DNA of 64,000 bases, taken from Anarhynchus alexandrinus. Lineage: Eukaryota; Chordata; Aves; Charadriiformes; Charadriidae. Every line of letters starts with the position of its first letter. Position 1 is the stretch's first letter. The stretch lies in contig VUYV01000332.1 in the NCBI GenBank assembly GCA_008711295.1, positions 771,302-835,301 of the forward strand, read 5' to 3'. A model generated the notes under the pieces. The model made no database searches. It was not told where the DNA came from and saw only the letters and a program-made list of their open reading frames with translations. A program made the position numbers and the translations under genes. Below, one piece after another: positions 1 to 12,015 of this stretch.

Positions 1-890
1 TATGTGATCCTTTTTCTTCTACGCATGTGGATTTTTAGCGCCATTCTCTATATACATAAACGTATTCTAGGATATTTTGTCTGTATACATTTTCTGTATA
101 TATATCTGTCTTTTCTAAAAAAAGACAAAAATTTTCTATTTCTAAAAAAATAACATAAAATGCTGAGTACTTTCTGTCTTCAGAAGCCACTTACACTGCA
201 GAAACCTTTTAGAAATTGTAACTCAAATAGATTTTAAGATTTACAAACAGAGATTTACAGGTAACAGTTTGGGGAGAAAAAAAAAAACAAACAGATTTTT
301 TTTTTGTAAATATCAGTCTTGCAAAAACTGCTGTCCCGTGATCCCATGCGTATTTTTGTTAATGGTTCAGAGCAAGTGAAAACGGAGAAAAAAAGGTTGT
401 GTCCATGTAAGAAACAGTTTTATTTCTGTTCAGATAGATATAAAACCTTCCTCTATCCCGGATGCTGTACCTGATTTTATCTCTTTCTGAATTGGTTAGG
501 TCTGTATTTCTGTTTTTCCTTGTAGGGAAAGGATAGTTGTGTTTCAGAATAAACCCTTAAGGACTTTTCACTTTTCAGTAAGCAAAGAGTTAATTCTGTT
601 ATCATGCGGAGGATTTCACATTTTGTGACTGAAGAACTTCTTTGCTCATTGAGAAAGGCATGTTAGCTTGTGCCAAAAAGGTTTGTCTTGCACTGCTTTG
701 ATCAGTTTACACCATTTAATAATCAAAACACTTTTGCTCCATCATTTAACAGACAACTTAATCAGCTGGGCTGTGATCTCCAGCTCAGCAACCAGATGAG
801 ACTCTCTTGATGTGGGCTTTGCCACTCTGATTTTTTTCCCTGCAGTAACTGAACATCTAGCTGACAACCACAAACACTTGTGCACAATTC
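1..890. other. Unique AT-rich noncoding sequence
   Basis: No exon, RNA gene or recognisable transposon seen. The short open frames are interrupted and low-complexity. A pyrimidine run ending in CTGCAG near 831-846 looks like a 3' splice acceptor, but no open reading frame of interest follows it. Confidence 0.6.
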
Positions 891-921
891 AAAAAAAAAA
901 AAAAAAAAAAAAAAANTTTTT
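891..921. repeat. A25 homopolymer, single N, then T5
   Basis: Twenty-five A (891-915) are followed by an N at 916 and five T. The N at the end of a long homopolymer indicates an uncertain homopolymer length or a collapsed join. The sequence upstream does not look like a processed pseudogene, so I do not read the A run as a retroposon tail. Confidence 0.85.
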
Positions 922-2848
922 AAGCTGCAAATGCACAGCTGTGAAATTCAAGAAAAAGCTGTACAATTTTCACTTGCAAATTTATGGATTCATGAAGTAA
1001 CATCATTGTGGTTGGCGGATGATATGATTGCTGGCTCTTTTCCTATTCACCCTGCCTTTTCATACCTTTCCACTATTCTTGGGATCAAAACCACATTTTT
1101 ATCCCTGGTTTATTTACTAGTAGCTAATCTCTAATTCTCATGTAAAAATTACGATGTAGAGGATAATATTCTTATGATAAATTATTTCAATCTCATATTG
1201 CATCCAATCTTGGAGCACATTTGCAACTTGTTTTTTAAATATAGTAATTCATATTTTGCTTTTGATAGGGTGACAGGCAAACCTCTTTTCTTCCAAGAAT
1301 TATTCTCTCTCGCAAGATACATGCTATAGGGCCTGAAAATTAGTGTGGTTCATTTTTGTTTTCTGTACAAATGTTGTCAGTGCGGTATTTTCTATGATAG
1401 TAGTAGCTTTTATATGAGATCTGTGAGTTTTATTTTTTCATAATTTAACTTAAAAATTAATTGTGCTATGAAAAGTCCTAGAGCAGTGCCAATTCTTGCT
1501 TATATCATATTATTTCATACCCAGTTAGAAATAAAGAAGGTGAAAAAAAGGATGTGAATGTTAATGCCCTGTAAAATTTGACGTTACCTGGAATCGTCAG
1601 AACCAGCACTTCTAAAGCATTTCATTTGTACTCACCTTTACTTAAGTTCACTGCCACTGTCTCAATTTAGACCGGTTCAGGCTCTGGCTCACAGTTAAGT
1701 CTCCTTGCAAAGAGTCTAGTCGGAAAAGTTCAGAGAGGTCCTGAAAATATCTATAATTGGTAGATCCGCAGAGTCAGGGTAACACCGCTGTGAAAATCAT
1801 GGGCAGTGACATTCAGCCCTTGACCTGAATAGCGTTTCCCAGTTCTGAGACGATAGGACTCAAGGTATATTTCCCTTTACTGTTACAGCTTCCTGTAGCA
1901 GAGATATATACACCATTCACAAATATTAAGGATGATGTGGTAATTGACATTCATGCTGTACCTGACGGTACTCGTCTTCTTTTTTTCACTATTTCACACT
2001 GTGGTGTTTTTTTCTTAAGAAATGTGGACAGTGTTGCCCCCACGAAGAGAGGAGAAAGGCGCTGTGGTTCGGGTGCCGGGGTGGACCATGGACCAGGACC
2101 CCATTCCTTCTGCAAAATCTTCTGTGTGACACTGGCACGCAGCATAATTCCTTCTACCGTAACCAACCATATGCAAAACAAAGCATATGTACCCAACACA
2201 ATGAGTCACCTAGACGTTACCAAAACAGAGGACGCAGAAGAGCCAAAAATGAGGCGTATAAACTCAATAGTAAGTCTTGATCCTTGATCTCCCTACAGGC
2301 AGAGGCACAACACGTTTCAGCAGGGCTAGAGGGGGAAGAACTGTCCCTTCTGGTGAAGCGCAGCTCAGTTTTTTTGGTGTAGGTTCTTTGTGGTTTTTTT
2401 TTTTCCTAATATATAGCACTTTCTCTAATGTGACCTGTGCATGTTAAAGGCCATAGCTAATTTAGCTGTCCTTTTTGTTTTCCATGGGCAGTTACACAGC
2501 ATACAAGGTACGCTACATAAAAAGGTTACCCTGGGTTCCTTCGCTGCTGGATATAAATGTACATTATAATGCACTGAATAGGCTAATTAGGAATTAAACA
2601 TTCCTTTAAAATCATTTTAAACTCAAATTATGCTGACAACCGAATTTTTTTTAGCTCTTTCTCTAATAGTTGTGTTAGACATTGAAGAGCTGTGCTCCAA
2701 GTCTTGACACATTGTTCTGACTTATGCTCAATAGCAAAGCATGGCTCTAGGGAATAGTTTTGAACCAAAGTACCTGCTTGTGACAGGTGAACTCCAGTTC
2801 TCCCGGTTTTTAACTACAAGACCAGTATTCTTTTCCAGAGTTTTCGAG
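922..2848. other. Unique noncoding sequence
   Basis: Nothing recognised. The open frames at about 1937-2287 (+) and 1951-2199 (-) overlap each other on opposite strands and resemble no known protein. A consensus AP-1 site (TGAGTCA) sits at 2202-2208. It is isolated, so it carries little weight. Confidence 0.55.
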
Positions 2849-2869
2849 CCCTTCCCCCGCCCTTTTCCC
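2849..2869 (-). other. Canonical G-quadruplex motif on the minus strand
   Basis: The plus strand has four C runs: 2849-2851, 2854-2858, 2860-2862 and 2867-2869. They are separated by loops of 2, 1 and 4 bases, which meets the usual G3+N1-7 rule on the minus strand. Formation in vivo is inference. Confidence 0.6.
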
Positions 2870-2889
2870 TGTAAAATCTGCAGACCCCC

Positions 2890-3600
2890 CAGGAGTTTCG
2901 TGCAGTAATAGAAAAGGTGACAACCTTACATCTAGCACATTTTTTCCCTGCACTTTGCTCGATGTGAATTAACTGACAAAATTATCAAAAGAATTTTGAG
3001 CGGCGGTGCTAAGCGAGCACCAGATGAAAAGCAGAGGTTAAATGGGTAAATAAAAACTGATTTTATGGCCACCTCCACTAATCCTATACATAATATTTCA
3101 GATGAAGATTAAAAGCACCGGCTGAGGAGAAAACACTCTCAGTGTCAGTGAAGTTAAAACATGTCAGCAGCGTTTCCTTCTGTGTATATTGTCTCACATG
3201 CAAGAAAGGATGGATTGAATTCATATCTGAAACAAGACAAGATTTTCCATCTGACCTCATTATGTGTTTCTCTGGAGTGCATCCCCGGTTTTCTGCCTGA
3301 ACTAAAATGCGTGCGGAGAAAAGCGAATACAAAGCAGCTCTGCACTGCTGTTACCAAATCATTTTAATAAGACGGAGGTATTTATTGTTTTGCCACAGTC
3401 ATATCTTAATTCTAAGAGTCATTAGCACACACTAGATCCCTTTGTTAAAGCAATCCTTGTAAGCGGAGGCGTGAACTAATGAGGGGCTTTATGCGTTCCA
3501 GCGCAGTTGGCAGCAGAGATGAAGTAGCATTACAGTATATCAGAGAGATTTATACTGAGAATTCTTAATAGAAAGATTTTTGGGAACTCGGCCGTCGTCT
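2890..3600. promoter_or_regulatory. Candidate conserved noncoding element
   Basis: AT-rich, low-repeat sequence with interspersed homeodomain-like and GATA-like cores (for example TTAATTCT, CTAATGAG, TTATCA-type words) and a few CpGs. It carries no strong simple repeat. The texture resembles developmental enhancers in vertebrate gene deserts, but no alignment was possible, so this is only a prediction. Open frames at 3084-3357 occur on both strands and look like chance. Confidence 0.25.
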
Positions 3601-6429
3601 CCTTATAAATAATTAAAATTAACAAATTATCATTGTTATAATTCAGGCAGTTTTGCTTTCTGTCAGCATCCACGGTGCAGTCAAGGTTACATTTCCTTTG
3701 TTGTAATTTGCAGGATTTTTCATCGTCTCAGAATATTTGCCCTTGGTACCTGCAGCCTTTTCAGAGGTCAAACCCCATTGTAGACGCTGCTCTTGAGGTG
3801 GCAGAATTTTTAAAGACGTAAACCTGTTCCAACTTTGCATAACGGTGATGTCATCGAGTTAAGCATTTTTTAAAAATTCATGTTTTACTGCAGCACAGAA
3901 TAACACTTTCTGCTCCCACTGCTGTGATACCGCATTCATGCGGCCTTACCTTCGCTTCATAGGACCTAAACAAAATGTTGAAATGATCCATTTCCCAACT
4001 GCGCATGTCTTCGTCCACCCCTATGTATTAACATTACATTTTAAAGCTGTGTAATTCTGCTTGCCTCAAATGTGCTGGACTGCTACGGTTAACGTTTAAG
4101 TCAGATTAGAAAGGAGTCATCAAATGGTAATTTTCCAGCAATCATGGCACACTGCAACGTGCTCATGAATTTTATTTTTTCTGACTATTTAATTGATATT
4201 ACCGAGTGTGACTAATAAGACTGGGGAGGGTTTTCAACACCGCCTGGCTGATTTGTGAGACTCCACAGGTAAGGTTTTTACATAACTCCACCCCGCTTTT
4301 CCCAAAATTTATAGGCCAAGAGTGGAATAGCTGGTTCTTACATGTCAGAAGATATAAGTAACGTGATACCTTCCAATTTCTTATCCTGCACCTAACGAAG
4401 GTTTGTACTGGTGTAACTGGCTCAGTTAAAAACCTCATTATCCCTCATAAAATAGTTATACTTGAATACCAAGCCACGTCCAATTGTCTTAGGAGTCTGA
4501 GTCTCAATGACTTACAGTGGCTTTGGCTTCCCAGGGCTTACCGCATTTTTAAAATTTTAAAATTGTAGTCACATTAAAAGGTTGTTAGCATTATTAGCGA
4601 TAATAATATCCAGTGCCAAGCTACAGCAAGCCAATAAATTAATATTTAAAACCCAGGAAAATGTGGAAAGACATTTCAGAGGGTGGCGGAGAGGCAAAGT
4701 TTCACCCTGACTAATGAGACTGTCAAATAGAGACCTATAGGTGCCCTCACTGGAAGGCACTCAACAAAACATCAGCAGGACCCATGAATTGTTAGACTTC
4801 AGATATAGAAAATAGGGAAGGTCACTTTGGGCTGAAAAAGATCCAAGATTTTAAGTATTTGAAAAAAGGAGAAAAATGGTTTTGTGTAATTAAATGACCA
4901 GTTTCTCCCTGAACATTGAGGGGGAAAATGTCATAAACTGAACCATAACCATACTACGTCTGGGAAAAGTCTGTATCTCGATCGTTGACCACGTTGTGGG
5001 ATCAGAATTTTTGCAGGAAACCATAACTGGGGAGTTGTTCTTCCGAAGACATAATATTTCTTTTCCATCTTACATTAGGCAAGAAAGTCTTAATGATCAG
5101 AAGACTGAAGAAAGCCAATTTTCTTTCTTTTCTTCCATGCTTCTTATTAAAACAAAATAATTTTGAGCAATTTTGCTGCTGTTTTACTGGAAAGACTTGT
5201 TAGTTCCTCAGCAGAGGAACTTCATGCTGAATTTCTGAATAAGTGTGAAAGGATCTAACCTATCTAATGGAGCCGTGTTAAAGAAATGGGTCAGAATTTT
5301 CATTCTTTGTCATCAAGGTCCAGCTAGTGAACAACTGAAGAGACCGAAGCAGAAATTGCTTAGGTCCTGTGTGCACAACTGATACAGAATTTAACACGTG
5401 TCCTCTTAATTTAAAGTGCTGGAGATGTATTAAAGCATTTTCCATAGGATGCAAATCAAGTGTATATTTTGGTGTCAGAAATTCCCATTTTTTTTTACAT
5501 GATTCCCACATAATGGGATTAAAATTCCTGAGAAGGTGTGTGATTAGGCTGCCTGTCCTGAATTTACAAACTCTGAGGTAAAGACGAGCCTGAATCAAAG
5601 TTTGGTCAGAGCATTTCCAAGGTCAAGGGGCTTTTACCTGTAGATAAGATTGGGGTTTTTTTTTTTCAGTTTTCAGAATGAATAGCAATTCACTGTCTAA
5701 CACTTTTCCTCCTTTGAAGACTGTTGGGATTTCAATTTTTACTTCTGTTTTACAATTAACTTTGTCTCATCCAAATGACTGAACTCCTGGCACATAAGTT
5801 ATGTCTGGGTTAGCTTTGCTGTGTCTGATAAAATTGACATAGAAGAGATTCATCAATAATTGTAAGTAAGCAAATGTGGTGTTTTCTCCCACACTTATGA
5901 CATCACTCTTTGCATGAGCCGCAGCTCAAGCATTGGGTGCGAAATCAATGATTTTTTCACCCTGAATGCATAAAATAATCCTTTTTAGGCAACTGGTCTA
6001 AGTAATCAGTGCAGAAGCTTAGCAGCATATAGAGTCATCCCTATTGCTGAGGGTCTGTCAGCTCTTTAAAACCATTTTTTTTTTTTCTATCCACAGAGTG
6101 TATAACCTGAAAGCTGAAAAATGCCTTTGGGCAAAAGCATGGCAGGAGGGAAAAAAAAGTCATCTCAGAGCCAGTTTTATTTTGTATGTTTTCAACAGTG
6201 CTTACGTCTCTAACAGTATGTGATCTTAAAGTTCATATTGTGTGCGCTACGGTCCCAGTAGAGGTAGGTAAGGGGAGGACAGAGAAGGAAGCCTAAATTT
6301 GAAATGTTCCTGCCTTTTTTTTTGTGGGTTGTTTTTTTTTTTTTTTTCCCCCCTGTTTAAGCTAGAGCTTTAACTTTGTCGTATGCCAGCGTTTTTGTAT
6401 TTATAGCTGTTGGCTAGCTCGGTGTCGTA
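3601..6429. other. Unique noncoding sequence
   Basis: No gene seen. A 25-base stretch at about 4400-4425 (core ACTGGTGTAACTGG) resembles short ancient amniote repeats that contain a GTGTAA core, at low confidence. Polypyrimidine runs near 5655, 6075 and 6313-6352 are simple tracts. The block 5810-6000 has several homeodomain, CRE-like and octamer-like words and may be regulatory, but nothing more can be supported. Confidence 0.5.
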
Positions 6430-6920
6430 CGAGAAGCCTTCTTCTCACTTCTATTAGGGGCAAGCAGGTTAAATTAGGTGCATCAAAATGCATTGCTGCT
6501 CCACTCGGAGCGCGGGCAGCGCCGCAAAACAATAGCGCGAGGGGAGTGAATGCTTATCAAGAGAAAGTTTACTTTTGGCGTTAAGAATTAATTTAGCCGA
6601 ATTGGTGCAGTGAAAGTGGTAAACACAATCCCCCTCACTGTTGTTTGTCAGGGTGTATTATATCACCCTGGATTGCTTTGTCAATAATCTGCCTGGCCTG
6701 CAAGCTAGAAATCTAAGATTGCCAGGATGAGTGACAGGCTGGAGATAGCTGATAATTCTAAGGAATTGGAGGTGTAAAATCTTTAAGGACCATGTCTACA
6801 GTATAAATGCCAGGGTATCTCCACATCACTCTGTACTTACAAAGGCAACAGCATTGTTAATGGCAGCCTGTCTGTCCATCAAGTTTGCTACAGGAGGATT
6901 TATCCCTCTTTCACTCCTTA
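6430..6920. promoter_or_regulatory. Candidate enhancer with a CpG cluster and a perfect inverted repeat
   Basis: A local CpG cluster (6508-6541) with SOX-like AACAATAG leads into sequence with a forkhead-like core (GTAAACA, near 6618), SOX-like CTTTGTC, and a perfect 7-base inverted repeat: CAGGGTG at 6649-6655 and CACCCTG at 6664-6670, with an 8-base AT spacer. No repeat or coding signal is present. This dense mixture of unrelated factor cores in otherwise unique sequence is what developmental enhancers look like. Conservation and activity are inferred, not seen. Confidence 0.35.
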
Positions 6921-8572
6921 TCTTCCGTTGCTGTGTTTATTTCTAAACCAGCTGCAGAATAAATTGCCTCTTGTCTTCACCTCCTACACGGAGTACAATG
7001 ATATGTTCTGTAAAGCCTTAAACCATGGTGTTTTTCAAGCATTTCTTTTTCAGAACAGTAACTTCTAATTTTGTTTGTATATGAGTACACGCAGGCCTTT
7101 CCATTTTAGGCACTGTAAACACAGGTTGTTTGGGGTTTTTTTCCCCCCCTTTTTTCTTTACTACTTTCAAGATTCATAAATCTGTTCTGTACCGCTGAGG
7201 TGTTTGAAATACAGAAGGGAAGACATAATAGAACTGGTTCAGCTGATTAATATGATGTGGATGTAATATGGCAAAAACAATTCTTTTGTACAACACAAAA
7301 TATATTCAGAAAAGTGACTGTAAAGATACAGTGACATTTCATGTTTGTTGTGTCTCAGTGACTCCTTTCTCAAGTAGGTACTTTGTAAATAAAACAAATG
7401 TTTTTCTAGCTGTCAGCCTTGCGAATGGAGCCTGAAAGTCAAGTCGCATAGCTGGTGGCCATGTAGTCATAGTACAGGTTCCAGATTTGGTTAATTAGTC
7501 TATTGATTATGGCCCAAAAGACAGTGTTAACATCCTCTCTCTTGTTTCTGCAATAAAAAGTGCTGAAAAGTATTTTACAATCATAAGGCTCCCGAGGTCA
7601 CAGGTTTCTTAAGTAAGATGTCGTTTACAAAATCACTTTTTATAATAGCAGCTAGTGTGCACGCTGACCTGGAGGGAGTTCAGATTGCCTTAACACCTGC
7701 CTAAAATAAAATAAATTTTAAAAAGGCAAGTAATTGGAAATGCTTGGTTACATTTTTTTTGCCTGCTTCTTTTATATTTCCAGACATATAAGGTTTTCTC
7801 TCTACTGCTCGTAGTTCAGATCAAAATTGATAATTGAAGTACCAGAACACGAAGAGGAGGATATCGTCAAAAAATTTGGTCTAATCAGAAGTAAAGCTTA
7901 TATCATGAAGATTTTTATCAGCAGATATCATCAATATTCAGTAAATTACAGTGGTTTGTTTACTCACTTAAAACCTTTAAAATGGTAAATAATAGGCTCT
8001 CGGGGAAAAAAAACGCAGAACTTGGCATTCCAGCGCATTGTAGCATCAATATTAAATTATATTTGTTTGTTAAATCTATTTGGATAAGCTATGCTAAGTA
8101 ATCATGAATGATATCTCTGTTTAATCTTAACACTCATGCTTCCATGAACACCTGCATATGTTCTTCTGCTGTGTTTTCTCATCAAATGAAAAATGGGATC
8201 TGCCAATAAATCCCTTATTTACAGTTTGCAGAATGAGAACAAAATTGTTACTTGATAATTACTAAATATTGAGATCAAAATCCTATTACCCAGGCCTACC
8301 CACAGAGGCAGGGCCTTTTATTTCTTCTGAAATTCATCACTGATCTGTGTGGTCAGAATTTATTTCTAAGAAAAGAGTCATGCATTTACGGGATGCAGAG
8401 TGAGGCAACAGCTAGACGAACATTTTGAGCCAGTGAAAGTGGTCACAGCAGCCGAAAAAAGCAGTCCTGTCCTCCTATTGCTCCTCATTTCCACCTCCGT
8501 ACCATGTGGGTTCTTCCACATTTTGCAGTCTTATAGTGAATTGGATTGAGGAATTACATTAATTAACCTGGT
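6921..8572. other. Unique AT-rich noncoding sequence
   Basis: No exon or transposon recognised. 7480-7650 and 8040-8170 have homeodomain-like words (TTAATTAGT, TAATCATGAATGATAT) and no simple repeats, so they could be weakly enhancer-like. A T/C homopolymer tract occurs at about 7133-7160. Confidence 0.5.
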
Positions 8573-8583
8573 GGTGGTTGTTG

Positions 8584-8616
<33 letters not shown>

Positions 8617-8835
8617 CTTCTTCTTCTTCTTCTTCTTCTTCTTCCTACTACTACTACTACTACTACTACTGTTACTATTCTTCTTCTTCTTCTTCTTCTT
8701 CCTACTACTACTACTACTACTGTTACTATTACTATTACTATTATTACTACTACTATTATTATTATATAATCCTTTATTGTTTAATAATAAATAAACATTA
8801 TTCATAATAAAAATAATAATGGTAATAATAGTAGC
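8573..8835. repeat. Compound TTC/CTA/TTA microsatellite with flanking hairpin arms
   Basis: CTT/TTC repeat 8587-8644, then CTA repeat 8645-8670 and GTTACTATT, then a second shorter round of the same order: CTT 8680-8701, CTA 8702-8720 and GTTACTATT. This grades into mixed TTA/CTA to about 8764. The AT-rich right flank (about 8805-8835) is an imperfect reverse complement of the TTA/CTA end (about 8738-8766), so a hairpin is possible. The serine, tyrosine and lysine homopolymer frames here are repeat translations, not proteins. Confidence 0.95.
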
Positions 8836-11800
8836 TGGGGGGTGGATATTCACTTTTTGTTTTGTTTTCACACAGAATAATTCGCTGACCTGGTTCTGCA
8901 AGCGCTCACAAAAGCGTGCGCACGCACCAGCCAAAGGGAATGGGGTTATGAAAGGGTGATAGATCAGCCAGAATCAGGGTCAAAGGCAAAGCTGCTTCTT
9001 CTGACGGTGGTCTCAGTTTATGCTGGTTTAGATTGCTTATCGAACTGTGTTCTCAAATGCTCATATCTCACTCATTTATTCTGATTATAGCATAAGATGG
9101 TACCACAGTAGCGCGAGTGGGAATAGTTATCTTTTATACTTATATTTCATGGAGATATAAAAGACGTTTAACACAGGGACAGGATACCTGAAGGTCTCTA
9201 TCAGTAACACACGGAACATCAGTGTTCAATTTTGTACCGGTCAATTCTTTATTCGGTTGTTGTGGTATGATCTATTGATGACATCATCATTAATGACATC
9301 ATGACAGCAGTATCAAGTAGCACGATCTAGTTAACCATTAATGAAAAACATTTTTAAAGGTAAGGTGCTGAATTTGTGAATCACACCCAAAGTACAATAG
9401 ATACTGACTCAGAAAAAGGTTTGTTTTCATCAGTCCAGCTGTTCATGCAGCAGCTTAACAATTTCTTTGTAAGAGTACATCTCTCTCAGAATTCAGGCTG
9501 GAATTAAACACAGCAGTAATCACATTAGAAGGGGAAATATTTATATCTCAGATTTATTTATACGTATTGGTTTAAAGTTATATGTTTACGAGAATTTACA
9601 GGCATATATACAATTAGCATAACATCTAAAGTATTTAGCATCCCTCCATTCAAGGTCATAGGTATAGTTATCAAGGCAAAGAATCTCTTTTTCTATAGAT
9701 CTGATATTATTTAAGTTGACCCTTGAAAAGCCAACACCTTATTTGTTGACACCCTCTCTTTTATCCAGAATAATTTAATTTTTTTTTTTTTTGTAATGGG
9801 CATTTATCCTCTTCTTGAATGCAGTTCCCTGTACCAATGTGACTATATTCCCAGTGAGCTGAGCTTGTTCTTAGCAAACCATTCAGCAGCGTTAGTTGCT
9901 TGCAAATCTTTATTATAACTTTTTCTTGTTATTTCCTTGGCTATTGCATTTACCCTCCATCTGTCTCTCTGCAGAGGTTTGTGCATTGTGCAGCATCTGA
10001 TACTCTTTTTCCTCAGAGGATGTATTTGTTACCTCTGCTGTGTGCCAGGACCTCCTCTTGATGTTGTGCCAATGACTGTAAGTCACATTCTCAAATGCAA
10101 AAATGTCTTGTCTTCAGATCACATCTCCTGCCTCTTCTCCCCGCTCATGATGCACCATGTAAGACAGGAGGTGAACTGTTCACAAGAATCGCTGAAGTTA
10201 AACATAAGAGCTTCCCAAAACTTTATAAATCCTTGATTCGAAATGTAGGATTCATAAACACATCAGTTACAAATAAGATTCCCCAGTTCGGGGTTTTTGT
10301 TGAAAATACCTCCCGATGCCATAACATGGAAATAAGATGTGTGTCATTTGTTACTAGGTCGAAATATAACCTGTGTCTTATCTAACTTTTGATAAATAAT
10401 GTGATCATCCATTGTATCTTCATAAGAGAGAACCTACAAAAAGAAGCGGTGAGAGGAAACTTCTTGGCAAAGACCCCTTGGACCAGTGCCCAACTTTGGT
10501 GCTTACCACGTCGTGCTGTGGACGTGTGGTTGTAGTCGCGCTAAAAATGCTGGGGAACAAAGCCAGAACCATAGCAGGGTGGTAAGTGTGGGGACATCGA
10601 CGGCTCCCCAACATCCAGCGCTGCCTTCAGGTGTACTGGGCTGTAGGGGCAACACATTTATTATTTTCTTCCCTTTATGTCTGGGAATACAGAGAGAATA
10701 GTGTTCACACGGAGTTTTCACAGACCTTGAACTATGTGCACAAGCCTCCCCAAGTCAGGTGACGCCTCAGAGGAGATATATTCACATCATTTTCCCTGCA
10801 TATGTGGATCTGTAGGAAATGTTTTTGACCTATGTTTTCACTTCAGTCAAAATTTAATAGATTACAGTGTTCAAGGAAAACTGCAAAAATGGCAACTATA
10901 AGGTTTATAGAAAGAAAGATGATGGTCATTTAGATAAAACTTCTGTATAACTGTTTTTACGTGAAATAAATTCCACCAGCTGAGTAAGTCTTTTGTGAGA
11001 CATTTGACTCCAAAGCAGAACCATCATCAGTCTAAGGAAGAGGAGCTGCAGATGAGGGCATTTATATGTAGCTGAGATCCAGATACAAGATGGATTTGAA
11101 GTGACACGTCTCTGAACAGGCAAGCTATTAACGAGATTGTTCTTCATCGAGGACATTCAATAACCAGATCGTCTATAACAAGATAATCTCGTGTGAGAGA
11201 TAAACTCAACATTTGCGCCATGATGAAACAGGCCAGAAAAGTAATAAAATACTGAGGAAAAACTGTGAACAGATCAGTGTGGGAGCACGGAATAAAAGCA
11301 GATTCTGGCCCACTCTGTACCTGAGAACCTGTGCTTTTGGCTTCTTCTTGTGCTTATTGCTCAGACACCTTCAGAGGGTGGTAGTTTTGGAGGGGATTCT
11401 GTTGTTAAATAGCAAACGGAGACACAAAATTAGATTTGCAAGATGGTAATGTTTGGAGACTTTACCAAAAGCTTTATTGGCCAAAAACATGCCTCTGCTG
11501 TAAAGTTCCTGTGTACTTCCAAACAATATAATTTGTGTCTGCTGAAGCAACATCTGTGCGGTATAGTTACATCTGTATTGGACTCTGCCACAGCAATAAT
11601 TTTGAGAGCGAAATCTTATAATTCTTATAGCAAGAGTTCCTATACTGGAAGTTATCTCTTTGCAAATGCTGAGGAAACAGGGAACCTGGAAACTCCCTTA
11701 AAGACGAGGATTCTGTGACTTTCCTAAAAAATATGTAATTTCTGTGTCATAATGATGGTCAGCATCTGATGCTTTGGAAGGAAATAAGACCTTTAATATT

Positions 11801-11837
11801 GCTATAACACAGTGGATTTTTATGTGTTTGGATTTCA
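8836..11837. other. Unique noncoding sequence
   Basis: No coding exon recognised. Two TGACATCA sites (9279-9286 and 9294-9301) lie 15 bases apart. The open frames around 9937-10385 and 11213-11718 have no recognisable motif. A short CpG-containing patch at about 10500-10545 is not a CpG island. Confidence 0.55.
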
Positions 11838-12015
11838 TTATCAAAGCACTTTAAAACACTAACGAACACAATAATTTAAAGAGCCAAAAGAGGTAGTTAA
11901 TCGTTGTTTCTGTGACAGAGAAAATTCAAGTGCCTTGCCCAAGGCTGTGGAAGGAGTCAGTGTCAGGACCAGAGTTACAGAATTTCCTATTTCCCAAGCT
12001 GTCTTTTTCTTTTTT
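11838..12015 (-). mobile_element. Ancient MIR-type SINE, degraded
   Basis: Read on the minus strand, the block shows the classic MIR order: a CTGGTCCTGACACTGAC-like segment corresponding to the CTCTGCCACT region, then CTTGGGCAAGGCACTTGA (the MIR landmark CTTGGGCAAGTCACTTAA with few changes), a decayed middle, and a TTAAAGTGCTTTG stretch matching the AAAGCGCTT region. MIRs are tRNA-derived SINEs mobilised by L2 in early amniotes and survive in low numbers in birds. Edges are approximate because divergence is high. Confidence 0.65.

Noticed and set aside
831..846. Splice-acceptor-like pyrimidine-CAG; similar ones end near 6097, 9974 and 15240
   Set aside because: T/C-rich runs ending in CAG are frequent in this DNA, and no credible exon or donor follows any of them.
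891..915. A25 as the tail of a processed pseudogene or retroposon
   Set aside because: No coding, 7SL- or tRNA-like sequence upstream and no flanking target duplication seen.
8571..8934. Ser/Tyr-, Leu/Thr- and Lys/Asn-homopolymer open frames
   Set aside because: Direct translations of the TTC/CTA/TTA microsatellite on both strands.
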